Assembly (NCBI RefSeq): GCF_002994745.2
Contig: NC_037090.1
Coordinates: 38,497,001-38,561,000, forward strand
Reading direction: 5' to 3'
Source: Rosa chinensis
Taxonomy: Eukaryota > Streptophyta > Magnoliopsida > Rosales > Rosaceae
Length of the DNA: 64,000 nucleotides
A program made the translations under genes and the position numbers. This document shows, piece by piece, positions 1 to 11,515 of this stretch; the first letter of the stretch is position 1, and every line of letters starts with the position of its first letter. The notes under the pieces are model-generated. The model was not told the DNA's origin. It ran no database searches and was given only the letters and a program-made list of their open reading frames with translations.

Positions 1-540
1 TCTCACTTTGGTAATCTTTCAATTCCAATTTCAGATTCGCAAATTCCTTTTCTGCAGTTAATTCTTTTGCTAAAATCTGGGTAATTCTATTTGTTTGCCT
101 TGTGTGACTTGCTTTTTAGCTCCAAATGCAGCTATTAGTTAACTACTTCTTTTGCTCGGGGGCTTTACTTTTCTGTCTTGGACTTGTTCTGATTGGATAT
201 CTTGTGCATTTCATTTCCTGTTTAAGTTTTCCTCTGTGTCTTATCAAAGAAGAAAAGTGTAGACCTGTATATGTTGGGAGTAGTGAGATTTTAGGAAGAA
301 TTTTGGTTCTGGATAAACCTTCGAATTGAGCTTTCTCAACACTATTTAGATTATCAAAGTTTCCATAACATTACAATTGGAAATACTGCTACACCAAGCA
401 GTATGTATCCCAGTGAGTTGGAATTCTGGTTTTAGAACAATTTTATACGATGAAGAGGCAAGCATCATGTTTGTCTTCGAGATGCAAATCTAACCGTCGT
501 TAGAAAGAGTCAGTTTGGTGGCTTTGAGAATGGATGAGAA

Positions 541-1075
541 ATGGACGCTGTAAGCTTCTGGTGCTTTTCTTGCAAGTCCTTTCGCAAATTTCTCATTGAT
601 GATAGACTGGAACAAAAAATTTCTCTGGCAAGTCTTACCTGGAAACATAAAGTTCCAGCCAAGGTCAAGGTTTCACGCTGGTATGGGAGTATGAATATTT
701 GCGATATGTTTCAATGTAGGAGGTCAAACTGTTGCTTCTGTCCTGAAGGTGTGCCATATTCAAATTTGAGGGACAGAGTATTAGTCATATTTTTGAAGTT
801 GCTTCTGTTTTTTGGCAGAAATAGTTTAGGGAGGCTGGAATGTATCGGGAGACCACACTCCCTGCTCGTTTTTGCTAACCTTTTTGCATTTGGTAAGACG
901 GGAAGAAGGCGAAAGTTAATTGGCGTTGCAGTGCGTTGGTTGTAATTTGTTTGCTCTGGATGGAAAGAGATAGAAGATTACACAGGTGCAGTGGTAGAGG
1001 AACTTTAGGAGAGAGTAAGATTCTGGTCAGCTCAATGGGCTTTTGTTTCAGCAGCCTTCTGATTCCATGACTTTC
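541..1075 (+). pseudogene. LINE zinc-binding (zf-RVT-like) domain remnant
   Basis: The translation has the feel of the C-terminal zinc-binding domain of plant LINE reverse transcriptases: a Trp-Lys-x-Lys-Val-Pro-Ala-Lys-Val-Lys stretch, a Cys-rich patch, then a Trp-x-Glu-Arg-x-Arg-Arg motif in a second frame near 955-970. Frames change and no RT domain is adjacent, so it is a relic. It is also present at 22,722-23,230, so it predates the segmental duplication. It may now lie in the intron or 5' UTR of the downstream GFA gene. The family call is by motif resemblance only. Confidence 0.4.
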
Positions 1076-2239
1076 GAAAACTATAGCTTCTCCTATATTG
1101 TGCTAGATTGGCCAGGAGCAATATAATAGGTTACTGTTTTTTGTAGGCTCGTTTCCATTTACTGCTGCTGTTGAAATTTTTTTAATTTTCTGCCGTTTGT
1201 CTCTATTTTCGACTTTCTGTCCACTTTTAATCTGACATTTCATTTCATAATAAAAGTTGTTACTTTTCAAGGGAAAATAAAATATTCCCCTCCATTTTGC
1301 TTCCTGATATTAGCATCAGTCGTTAGGGAAAAGCATATTTTATCAATTATTTTGTCTTTTTCAAGAGACATTGTGACACTCTACGCCTATAAGACTGAGT
1401 ATTTATGTATAGTTTAGTTTCATGTGTATTCTATTCTATGTTTGTGTTCTTATTTTTATTTCCCTACTGGGTCTTCCAAACAAGGTTTAGCATCGCTGTT
1501 TGGTAGACTGGATTTTTTAGTTAACCAAAACCTTCCTCTTCATCTTCTAATTTTCTTTCTTCCTGTTTTCTATTGTATGTCCCTCTTTTGAGTTTTGTGT
1601 ATGTGGTTGGTTGAATTTCCAACATCCAATTGGCTGGCTCAAGTGGATGGGGTAATTGGCTGTTGGTTTCAAGGTAGAGTGCAATCACATGGACTTTGTC
1701 AATGGTGAATTTTGTCTTTAGGTTCGTATGTTATTTGGGTGATATCTGTAGGGTGTGCTTCATTATATAAATTAAACCAGTCAGCACCAGATTCAAGAAA
1801 GCATGGACACGCTTCCACATATTAGGAAGTTTATAGTTTGAAATGAGCATCAATCAATTTAATGCAAGGCCCTGCAATAACTTGGAAATCACATGTAAGT
1901 TGGTTTTGGTGACTGCAGACTTCTCAGGTTTACGGTTTGTTCAAATTTCAATAGAAGCCTGATAGATCATTGTGGAGTGTTCATTGAGACTATCAAACAG
2001 ATAGGTGATTAGCAATGTGTTTGATCTCAGACTCAAACTTAGGATTAGAGATAAAAGAAACAATTGCTAAACATTTCAGAAAGAAGATCACCACCAAAGG
2101 AAGGGGCCTTATATTAAATTGAGGAAAATTCTAGGGGCTTCATTCTAGGCGTTTCAGTCACCTAAGTTTCCCGTTGCTGGAAAGTTTGAGACTAGAAATT
2201 ACTCTTAGCAAATGGTTCTCATCAGTTCATATGCCTTCA

Positions 2240-3150
2240 AGCACTTATATGTATTTATATACATGACCAGATAATCTCCCTTTAGACTAGCATTAAAAGT
2301 TCTCAACTACAAAGAAGAAATTCCAACTTTTTAAAATGTACATTAGTTGCATGAATAACCGAATAATGATTAATTGACATAATTAACAGTTTGGGCATGT
2401 TAGGTATTGTCCTGGGAGATGTATTTTTGTAATGCTAGTTTTCTTCTGTTTAGTCAAACCCAGTGGAAGTCCAGCCTCCAGAGTAGATTTCATCATATCC
2501 TCTGTCAACATAATTAGTTTAAGTCTCGCAGCTAAATTCTTAGATATAAACACACCGAGCCTTGTCCACGCAGAATAATTGTCAAGTTCCTAAACTTCAA
2601 CCAAAATATTATATCTTTAATACACGTATGGTACAATTGTGGTTTGATGGTTTTAAGCTCATTTTTAATGCGTTCCCCTCCATTTGCCTTGTTTCTTTTT
2701 AGGACCTGACATTAGGAGAAATCATTATTGGAAAGCATGGTAAGTAGATATTTACTTCTTTTTTCAGCTACATTATAACAGTCAGTATTGATGGACATAA
2801 GATGTTTTATGTACATCTGTTCCCTTGATATTCATCTTTCATTTCATTATCAAGTGATCTCCATAAACATCACTAGTGTTGCTAGAGTTTGGATAGTTAA
2901 ACTACAATATCGTCCAGCACACCTAGGAAGCTAGATCACTTTCCAGCCCCTACCCCATTTCCTATGACAAAGTCACTGTTGCTTGTTCATCTCAGGTCAG
3001 GGACGAACAACTAGTTCATTGAAAATTTGTGTTGAGAAGGTAAAGTAAAGCTTAGTTTGGCCCTTTTGTTTTTCCTTACTAAATTTGTGGTTCATTGAAA
3101 ATTTGTGGCTTTTTAAATTTATTTATTTATTTATTGTTTGCTAAATTCTG
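2240..3150 (+). other. Copy-1-specific segment with two exon-like pieces
   Basis: Copy 2 jumps from the equivalent of about 2,240 to about 3,150 through about 100 bp of unrelated sequence. Within the segment, 2,703-2,739 sits between a pyrimidine-rich AG and a GTAAGT. A second piece at 2,997-3,040 sits between an AG and GTAAAG. Joined, they keep one open frame of about 27 residues. I do not recognise the protein. It could be a leftover gene fragment or chance. Confidence 0.3.
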
Positions 3151-3415
3151 GCCACTGATTTCAATTTGTGGGAAATGGTTCAGTTCTGGGAAGCTGTTCC
3201 TTAGCCATAGAGGTCTGGAAATTATTCTTTACAATTTTTCTTCCGGTATAAGACAGTTTGGTCATGGTAGGAGTAGTCATGGGAGCTGTAACTTTGTAAT
3301 GATTGTTTTCTTCAAAACCCATTACAAGTCCAGAGTAGGATTCACCATATCCTCGTTATGCTGTCAACTAATTAGTTTGAACGCTTGCTTGTAGCTGAGT
3401 TCTTAGGCATGAACA
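2390..3415 (+). repeat. Diverged local duplication (2,390-2,560 and 3,250-3,415)
   Basis: The two blocks share an ordered series of matches: a GGCATG/GTCATG start, a run about Val-rich TTTTCTTC, the CCAGAGTAG block, the CATATCCTC block and the AATTAGTTT block. They are old direct repeats flanking the stretch missing from copy 2. Recombination between such repeats could explain part of that length difference. Confidence 0.55.
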
Positions 3416-4112
3416 CTGCATCTTATATATGCAAAGTAATAGTTTTATAAGTTGGATTTCCTGTTGTACCTTTCATGTAGAATTTCTTCTCCACCATGCT
3501 GAAGGAATAAAATAAGAACCCTGTCCTGTTCTTGTTATCTATAGAAGTTTCTTGATTGGATGTTAGATACATGCATTCTTCCTGGACCCAGGCTTTCACA
3601 ATTTTGAGTGACCTCATTTAGAGAAACTTGTAGTATGGTTAGTTTTCAATAGTAATAGTGCAGATCTTTGTATTCTATAATCTTTGCGCCAAGGTTTTTG
3701 GATATATTTCTTTTTGTATGCAACTATGCATATTTCGAATTACTCATTTACTAAGTGAAGAATAGGGTAATTTGTTTAACTTCCTGTGGCCTGTCATTGC
3801 AATATTATATCTCAAAGTTCTACAGCTATCTATAGGTACTATTGCCTCAAAGCATGTGTATTATCTCCATTGGCTAGAAAGGTGTAGTATCATGTTTTGT
3901 TTATCTGTTGTGGATCCATTTTATTACTTTTATGTATTCAGTATCAACAGTCTTCTGTTTCTGAATGGAAATGGAGGATACTAAGGAAATGGCAAATACA
4001 GATCTAGATTCCATTCAAAGCAAACTCTTATGCTATGCTGCTTATTTATTGACAGGGGAAGCAAACTGCATATTGTGTGTATTAGCACAGTTGGAGAATT
4101 ATAATCATAAGC

Positions 4113-4532
4113 ATGGAGTCTGAGATGACAGTACATGATGGTGGGTGCCACTGCAAGAATGTAAGATGGCGAGTGCAAGCGCCTACTAAGGTTGTGGCTT
4201 GGAGTTGCAACTGTTCGATTTGCTCTATGAGGGGTAACACGAATTTCGTTGTCCCTTCTGAAAGATTTGAACTCTTGGGTAATTCTGAACAGTTTCTCAC
4301 AACTTATAGCTTTGGTTCTCACACGGCAAAGCATACTTTCTGTAAGGTCTGTGGGATAACTTCGTTTTATTATCCACGCTCAAACCCTGATGGGGTTGCC
4401 ATCATATATGGGTGTGTTGATCCTGGAACACTAACCTATGATGAGGTCAAGTATTTTGATGGCCAAAATTGGGAAAACTCCTACAACCAGTTGAACATTG
4501 CTTCGCAGTCAAAGGTAGACTCTGGAAACTAA
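4113..4532 (+). CDS. GFA/CENP-V domain protein, copy 1
   Basis: This is a 139-residue protein of the glutathione-dependent formaldehyde-activating (GFA)/CENP-V-like family, a small zinc-binding beta fold. The expected Cys ligands are visible: Cys-His-Cys near residues 12-14, Cys-Asn-Cys-Ser-Ile-Cys near 33-38, and Cys-Lys-Val-Cys near 75-78 followed by Gly-Ile-Thr-Ser-Phe-Tyr. Length fits single-domain plant members. The first ATG opens the conserved region. The coding part is a single exon, and the transcript probably has 5' UTR exons far upstream. The enzymatic role of plant members is not settled, so I claim only zinc binding. The paralogue at 25,464 is intact and has about a dozen substitutions, none at the Cys ligands. 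Confidence 0.85.
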   Translation: MESEMTVHDGGCHCKNVRWRVQAPTKVVAWSCNCSICSMRGNTNFVVPSERFELLGNSEQFLTTYSFGSHTAKHTFCKVCGITSFYYPRSNPDGVAIIYGCVDPGTLTYDEVKYFDGQNWENSYNQLNIASQSKVDSGN

Positions 4533-5069
4533 AGGGTTGAAGAATGGTATATGTTGAAATCTTTTCATTTCAACAAATAATACTGTAAGCAAATAGGCAA
4601 AAAACTTGTATATATTGCTTGGAGTTTGCAGGCTGAAGTACATCATGGTCTTGGCCTTTGAGAAATTAATAATCTTCATCCGGAATGTATGATGATTCCT
4701 ATGTAACAGTAGTGCTTTTCCTCTTGTTTCGTTTTGTTCTATTTGTTTTTGTTACTTTGCCTTTGGCCTTGCAGCGGTGACAATGCAGAAGCTTTGGATA
4801 CTGTTAATCTGTATTTTTTTCATTGGTAATTAGTGGTCAAATGCTCTCAACCACTAGAGTTTGTTCTTTTCAAAATTACTGTTTCACCGTTTTTGAAGCA
4901 AATTGTAATCCTCTGCACTGAAATAAAAAAAAAATTAAAAAAAAAATGATGAGGTATGGGGTGAGCAAAATTGCCATTTTCATCAATTTGGTCAATGGTT
5001 TTCCATGTGTGCAAATGAAATTCTAATGAAATTTCAAAAAGTTTCATTTGTCCCAACCCTGAAGGTTCT

Positions 5070-5441
5070 GGATTACTTTTTTTTTTTTTTTTGAGGGGAA
5101 TGAAAGACTAATTCATTGATTAAAAATCATTACAATCAGAGATTAATATAGCCTCCACATACGGAGGAAAATATGAAAAGAAATCTATTTGACAATCAAC
5201 ATTCTTAGCCTCCTGAGCCAAGACATGAGCCAAACCATTGGCCTGTCTTCCAACCTTGAGGACACGAGCTCCCAACGCCTCATGCAACAAAACTCGCAGA
5301 TCTTCCAACAAAAAGCCGAGGTCCGACCAATCTAGTGCTGCAGATGCTAATCCGGACACCAAATCCAAACAATCAGTTTCCACAATCAAGGGGGTAAGAT
5401 TATTCTCAATAGCCAACTGCACTCCTAGAACTAGAGCGAGC
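5070..5441 (-). mobile_element. 5'-truncated LINE (RNase H end), copy-1 only
   Basis: On the minus strand a frame ending near 5,120 shows an RVT_3-type RNase H domain: a Glu-Thr-Asp-Cys active-site strand and the closing Arg-Gln-Ala-Asn-Gly-Leu-Ala-His motif. The 3' end is marked by a T run at 5,077-5,092 on the plus strand, which is the poly(A) tail. A near-identical 9-bp TSD (GGATTACTT/GGAATACTT) flanks it at 5,070-5,078 and 5,442-5,450. Copy 2 has the single uninterrupted site at about 26,476, so this is an L1-type insertion made after the segmental duplication. Confidence 0.85.
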
Positions 5442-5548
5442 AGGAATACTTGGAGAACCGGTAACATTAAAAACAAGAAGGAAGATGGAAGCCTATAGAT
5501 TTAGAATGAAGCACCAACTCACACATCCTTATTATTAATCCATTGAAA

Positions 5549-6449
5549 TAGAGGTGGCAAACGGGCCGGCCAGGCTCGACCCGGCTAATTTTAAGCGGGC
5601 CTAGTCATGCTTCGTGCCGTGCTTGGGCCGACCCATTTATTATCGTGCCGGGCTCGTGCTGGCCCATTTACTTAAACATTAAGCCCGGTCCGGCCCATGT
5701 CCCGAGCCCATATCGTGTCTGGCCGTGCTCGTGCCGGGCTAATAAACGGGCCGTGCTCGTGCCTACCCACTATAAAGCACGATTTTAAAATTTTTAATTT
5801 GAATAAATAAAAATTAATTTTATTTAACTATTTAGAAAATTAAAATAAATTAAGTTCTACAATATTTTTCTTAATCTTACCTTTTTAAGATTAGTTTTCT
5901 AATATTTTTTATATTCCACTACAAGAAAGAAAGAAAGAAAAAAATAAGTCAAAATATATTGCTTGTAGTATTATTGTGAGATTAATCTTTATTAATATAA
6001 TGAAGATTTAATATCATATTATTATTTCCTTCATTCTATAGTTGTATTATTATGAGATTAGAAAAAATACTTTATGTCAAAACAAGGATATAATGTTTTG
6101 TTTCACTATTTTGACAATGTAAATAAATAGCATTGGTGGAATTATCATGAGATTTTAAATAAAGAGGTCTAATATTCAAATCTCATCATTGTGGTTTTTA
6201 AATATTTTTAAAAACAAAATGAAATTTTTTGTTTGTAACTGACCAGCCCACAATATATCGTGCTCGGGCCCCTTACTAGCTCAGGCCGGGCCGGGCCAAT
6301 GGGCCAATATTCCTAGGCCCAACCCGGTCCGTTATTCTAACGTACTCGGGTCGTGCCAGGCCACTAACGGGCTTGGGCCGTGCCGGGCCCCTTTTAAGCG
6401 TGCCGGACCCATGCCGTGCTCGTGCTTAGTGGCCCGTTTGCCACCTCTA
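5549..6449. mobile_element. Non-autonomous hAT element, 901 bp
   Basis: The ends are perfect 19-bp inverted repeats (TAGAGGTGGCAAACGGGCC), a terminus typical of plant hAT elements. They are flanked by the 8-bp TSD CATTGAAA at 5,541-5,548 and 6,450-6,457. Copy 2 has one CATTGAAA at the matching site (about 26,581), the empty site. The subterminal regions are GC-rich with repeated GGGCC/GGCCC and CGTGC motifs, while the core is AT-rich. No transposase reading frame is present. Confidence 0.95.
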
Positions 6450-6590
6450 CATTGAAAATGAACAAAACTGCCTTGTAGAAAAAGTCGGAAACTTGGTATA
6501 AAGACCGGAACCGCTTGAAGAGGTCTATCCATATCTTCGCTCACTTCTTCAACTCTCATCTCAATTCATAAGCTTTTGCAGAGATCTTCA

Positions 6591-7286
6591 ATGGGTTCTT
6601 CTTCAGTTGTGGAATTGCTTCCTAAAGATTACGGGTATGTGGTTCTGGCGGCTGTCCTCTACAGCTTTCTGAATTTCTTCATGGCGGCCCAAGTGGGTAA
6701 GGCCAGGAAGAAGTACAAGGTGTTTTACCCAACCATGTATGCATCGGAGTCCGACAACAAAGACGCCAAGGTGTTCAACTGTGTTCAGAGAGGTCACCAG
6801 AACTCCCTTGAAATGATGCCTTTGTTCTTTGTCTTCCTCCTTTTGGGTGGTCTCAGGCATCCTTGCATCTCCGCCGCCCTCGGATTGCTCTACGCCGTTT
6901 CTCGCTATTTCTATTTCAAAGGCTACTCCACCGGCGACCCCCAAAAGCGTCTCCCTATCGGGTTTGTTTCTTTTCTCCCCTTTTTTTATGGATCTTGTGT
7001 TGTACCTACATTTTGTTAAAGATGACTTACCGGGTTCATAGATAGACTAGTTCAATGCAAATATAATCGAGCTAGTCTACCAATGTATGGTGTCACAGCA
7101 CATTGGTATCACAGCATCAACATAGTTGCATGTGACGCCATTTTACATTTAGGATGTATGTCAATGAACTATTAATTTTTGATTGACTGTTTGTTTGGAA
7201 ATTACAGGGGGTACGGGTTCTTGGCTTTGATGGGGCTTATAGTGTGCACAATTTCCTTCGGGGTCACTCTTCTTCTGCGAGCATAA
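6591..7286 (+). CDS. MGST3: Microsomal glutathione S-transferase 3, copy 1
   Basis: This is a MAPEG-family membrane enzyme with two coding exons, 6,591-6,961 and 7,208-7,286, giving 149 residues. The GT donor and AG acceptor join in phase inside a Gly codon. MAPEG/MGST3 hallmarks are visible: Phe-Asn-Cys-Val-Gln-Arg-Gly-His-Gln-Asn near residues 64-73, then Glu-Met-Met-Pro, the Tyr-Phe-Lys-Gly-Tyr block, and four hydrophobic helices. Family members conjugate glutathione or reduce lipid hydroperoxides at the ER or outer mitochondrial membrane. I start at the first ATG, since the in-frame codon upstream is TTG. The second copy at 26,722 is nearly identical. A hAT insertion ends about 140 bp upstream of this copy only and could affect its promoter. 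Confidence 0.92.
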
Positions 7287-8820
7287 ACTAAACCATCATG
7301 ATCGTGAGGGGGCTTTGCCTGTGCTATCTATCTCGTATTTGGTGTCACAGTTAACAAGAAAAGTGCAGGAGATAGAGGAGTGTGTCTAGTCTCTAGTGTC
7401 TGTATTTTGTAGGATTTCATGTCTATGTACTAGTTGGAGTTATCAGTTATGTGAATTACATTTACTATTAGCAATCAAACTACTTCTGCTGTTTGTTCCC
7501 ATTTGTTAGAGTTACTATATAAATCAGTGCATAATGATTCTCACGACAACTTTTCAAAGGACTAACCCAAAGTTTTTAGGTTTGTATCTATTTGCCTATT
7601 TTGGGGATGAAAACGAAGGGCAATTTTCAATTAGATTTCTCAATAGTATTAGTAAGCTATTGCCCTTGCAAATCCAAACAGGTTGATTCAAAATAGGCAT
7701 AGTGCATCTTTCTTGAAAACTCGGACTACCAAGTGGATCTTTCTTTGTTTATTTCATTCGCAAGATGAAACCTGGCGTCTTCCTTGTTTGCTTCGTTTGG
7801 AAGATGAAATTGAGGCAGGGGAAAGGGCAAGTACAAAACCAAGGCCAAAACCTGCAAACAAGAAGAGAACCAATTCGAATTCATCTAAGTGAGGTGAAGT
7901 TGGCACCCGTTTTTAGAAACCGCACTTCATCTCCGTGCACATATTCATTGAAAAATTACTAATGGAGGGCTGTGGTTTGTAAAAAGTTGGATGTTTATTT
8001 GTACTTTCACTACTGATTTCCTACTACGAGAAGCATAATTCGAGTCTGCAATTTGTAAACAACCTGATTTTTTATTATTTTTTTTATTTTTTATCTTTGA
8101 GAAAACATAAATACTTAGAGAAAGGGGCTGCAAAATCCAAGAAATCGAAAATTAAAGCAGAAGCACACTTGCCGGCTAACAAACTGACTTGAACATGAGT
8201 TCTGGATATAAATAACAGTAGCATTTTTCTTAGGGTTTAAGGTAGTTCCACTAAAACTCTTGTGCTCCATACTATGAAATTACTTCAGAGATGACAGTGC
8301 TTGTGCCACATTGCGAGATATTCGATCCTCCAATCCAAATGAGCTGAGACATTATAGACCATTAGGAAGCGTTAGCAATATTTCGTGCAACTGAAACTTG
8401 AAGTACAAGAAATAAAATAAAATGCAAAATGCCAGTTATCATCCTCGGAAACACCTTAATACGCAATCATTCCTCACTCCGGTTAATGTACAGGATCAAC
8501 CACCAATTTGGAGAGTCAAAGAGTGCTTAAGGTCAAGAAATTTGTATTGACAGAGAGTTTGAAACAGACCATAGAAATTATAAGGCATAGATGATGGTCT
8601 ATATTTCTACACAGCTCAAGTTTACCATAAAATAGCCACACCCTCTAGTTAATTAATTACAGAATTTTTTTTACTTATATCAACAATAATGCATGCATCA
8701 ATTACCCATCTGGAATGAGAAATCATCCCCGGTATTTGTAATGTCTATCAGATCAATACCCTTTCCTTGCATGAATGTAAAATTCATTTAAATAAAACTA
8801 TAGATATAAATACATCATAC

Positions 8821-10831
8821 CTGCCCATTTGCTTGTTGATCCAACTAAGCACCGGTCAGCTATATGCCCATTATCAATGACTTGTATATCACTCTTCTCT
8901 TGTTTAGGCTCCCAACCAGCAGATACAAATTTAGATGGAGGGCCCCAAAAGAGCATAGGATAATGGCTTACAGAGAAGTTATCACAGAGTTTGGTATTTA
9001 TCTGTGCTGCCAAACAAGTTTAAGGATAGGGTCTAACAACCAAGCCATGTTTTTTGATAAAAACTTAATCAAACATAAAGGAAGTAGTAAGTGAATATGC
9101 TAATTCTGAAGACACTACTGACTGCTGTCAAACTCAGCACGATGACAAAATACTAGTCTAGAAAATTAACAGGATAAAGCTTAAGAATGTAGATTCAGGT
9201 TTAACATCAACCATCTCTTTTAATGAATTCAATATTCATATTACTAGATGCTCCACTAGAATCTATTTATTCTCTCTTAACCTGGAATTCTAAAAGCCGT
9301 TACAAACAGAACAGTATCAGTCATGTCTGCCACGACCCATCCTACAAAAAGGGTACCGCAGCCTTCACAAGTGATCATAAATAGGTAGAAAACTTAGTAC
9401 TAAAAACAACTTATGGACAGCTCAAGACATACCAAGAGATAATGAGCCCGTAATACAAAAATCCTAGTTTGAACAGTGTACCACTGTGAAGTAGCAAATG
9501 AAACACTTAACTGGGGACAAGGTTAACTATAACATTCTATCAGTGAGTCAACAGTTGATTAGGCTCATGGGGCTCTGGCGAAACCCAAACCCTAGCCTCC
9601 AGCCATGGCGGCTGGTACCGGTCTCCCTTCTACGTCATCTGTGGATGACACTCAGCAGCCGATCTTGTGCGGCGACCACCCAACCTAGTCCTAGGTTGGC
9701 CATCATCTCTGGCCGGAAGGAAATAGGGGATGTCAGGGATTTGGATCTGTGCTCCAGTCTGATCAGACTCAACGGTGATTGGATGGACGAGTGGCAAGGC
9801 TAGGTTATACGCAGTCGGGATTGATCGGCGATTACAGGTTGGAGGCCAAGGGAAGAGTGGCCCTGTGTGGCGGACGTGTGACCTCTGGACCCGGATCAAA
9901 CCGGTCACGTTCAGGTTGATGGCGGCGAGGGCGTTTGCATACCTACCCGTGGATGTGGCGGAGATCGCAGTTGTGCACCGTGCAGCGCTCCAGAATTTGG
10001 AGTATGCAGAGCACGCCGGTGGGGTGTCTACCTCGAGGATGGTGGTTGCATCTAATGCCCGGGTTGGCAGAGAAGTGGTCACGGCAGCGTCTGACGTACG
10101 TGGCAGAGGAGCGGCAAGTGAGGTGCCCAGAACATTTTGGGGGCCCAAAGGGTTTGGGTGGCTCAAATCAGGTTGGGTGCCCAAATCATTTTGGAAGCCC
10201 AAAAGGTTGTGGTGGCCCAAATCAATCTCAAGGCTGCAATCAGATGGGCTTGGAGTGTTTTTCTGTTGGATTGGGGCTCTTTGGCGGATCCTGCGATTTG
10301 ACCCTATCTCTTCAGGGTTTCGTATTTGGGATCCTGGAGGAGGATTACCCAGTAGCTGGAGGTTCGATAACATGGCCAAGGAAAGCTTTTGGTTTTTCTG
10401 GTCTTCTTGCCTACTACTAGGAAGTTGGTCTTCTATTAATTTCATCTTAGTTTTCTCTAGTTGTACACCAATTGAGGTCTCTAGGCGACTAGGTCTACTT
10501 TTCAAAGAGAGGTTAGTAGTGAGGATTGATTTTTTTGTAGTCAGGCTCAATAAGTGCGCGCATTTGTTTACAGTGAGGGTCACTTGTCATTTGCTTGGTA
10601 GCTTGTGCCATATAGAACTGTTGGTATGAGACAGCTTGTGATGTATGTGCCTTCTGGCCATGGATAAGTTAATGAAGTTATCTATTTCTCAAAAAAAAAA
10701 AAAAAAACAGTTGATTAGGCTCACTTATAAAGAAAAATGTGTTTGGCTAGAATCTATGCAGGCGATCCCGGCGACGAGATTGTGACGGTGAGCAGGCTCA
10801 GAATTAGAAGAAGGCAGAGCGTAGAAGACAT
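8821..10831 (-). pseudogene. QSOX: Quiescin sulfhydryl oxidase 5' fragment, copy 1 (broken)
   Basis: QSOX is a secreted thioredoxin-ERV1 fusion that makes disulfides. Here only parts of the N-terminal thioredoxin region survive. The start ATG (10,831-10,829) opens a Leu-rich signal peptide, but the coding match ends at about 10,762, where a deletion of about 810 bp relative to copy 2 removes the rest of exon 1 and exons 2-3, including the Cys-Pro-Ala-Cys active site. Exon 4 (8,821-9,001) remains but has lost one base near 8,850, shifting the frame. A poly(A) retroposon lies between the two pieces. No ERV/ALR domain exons are found at lower coordinates. The homology is firm and the copy cannot encode QSOX. 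Confidence 0.85.
9568..10705 (+). mobile_element. Poly(A) retroposon with 18-bp TSD, copy-1 only
   Basis: The insert is flanked by perfect 18-bp repeats (AACAGTTGATTAGGCTCA) at 9,550-9,567 and 10,706-10,723 and ends in about 15 A. Copy 2 has one copy of this target at about 29,640. Long TSD plus poly(A) is the signature of L1-type retrotransposition. The 5' half is GC-rich with an AAACCCTAG start and an ATGGCGGCTGG context near 9,605, but no RT or endonuclease domain is seen. Overlapping frames of 284 and 317 residues on opposite strands show no domain. It is probably a non-autonomous LINE derivative. Confidence 0.88.
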
Positions 10832-11104
10832 GAAATTGGATTTTGAGGTAAGCCCTTTTACTCTTCTAGTCTTCTCAAAGAGAGACTATAAGCTTGATCC
10901 TTCTCTAGCTTCTTCAATAAAAGTAGCAAATTTTAGAAGTGTATTTTTTTATTATAAATTATTTCTAATTTTAATATTTTTAGTAATTGGACCAAAATGT
11001 CTTTATTTTAACAGTGTGTAATGGGGTATTTAATGGTAATTATTAAAGTGAAAAATAAATTTAAATTTGAGTGGGTGAAGTGATATTTTAAAAAATAAAA
11101 TAAT

Positions 11105-11322
11105 TGTTGTAGAGAAACTGAAATTGAGAGAAATTCGCTGTGTATTCTCATTGATAATAGGGGCCTCTTTATATAGAGGATTACAATGCATAGAATCTCA
11201 ATCATACAAGGAAAGTAATCTTACATCAATTAGGAATCTAGATCCTTCTAATCGAACCCTATTACCACTAGGTCAAGTAACCTAGAGTTTGGGCTAAACA
11301 CAAATTAGGTTTTCCTTGAACA
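11105..11322 (-). repeat. Copia 3' LTR
   Basis: 218 bp, TGTTGTAGAG to CCTTGAACA on the plus strand. It differs from the other LTR by one C/T at about 11,164 against 18,044. A TATA-like TATATAGAG lies in the middle. Confidence 0.95.
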
Positions 11323-11515
11323 CTCCCCCTTGTGTTGCCCAAACACGGTGCTTCTCTCGTTGCCTCATTAAAAACCTTGCCGAGTAATAAAAACCCAGTG
11401 GGACAAAAAATAACCTCGGTCGAAGGGGAAAAAGAGCACAACACACCCTTCACGATTCGAAACGAACATGTAGACATCTCCCCCTGATGTCTGCGCCTCC
11501 CCCTGACGACTATGA

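Larger units (their letters stand above)
1..10849. repeat. Segmental duplication, copy 1
   Basis: This block is collinear with copy 2 (about 22,331-30,709). It starts before the window, because base 1 already matches copy 2 at about 22,334. Matching runs through the GFA gene, the MGST3 gene and the 5' part of QSOX, and stops just after the QSOX start region (about 10,855), where a dispersed repeat begins. Copy 1 carries three insertions absent from copy 2 (5,070-5,441, 5,549-6,449 and 9,568-10,705). It also has a segment at about 2,240-3,150 missing from copy 2, and it lacks about 810 bp of QSOX present in copy 2. Outside these indels the copies differ mostly by single bases. Confidence 0.9.

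Noticed and set aside
6576..6590. Five extra residues at the start of MGST3 copy 1
   Set aside because: The upstream codon is TTG; the ATG at 6,591 matches copy 2 and the family start.
9630..10629. Long overlapping frames on both strands (284 and 317 codons)
   Set aside because: They lie in the GC-rich part of a poly(A) retroposon, face each other, and show no domain or sensible codon pattern.
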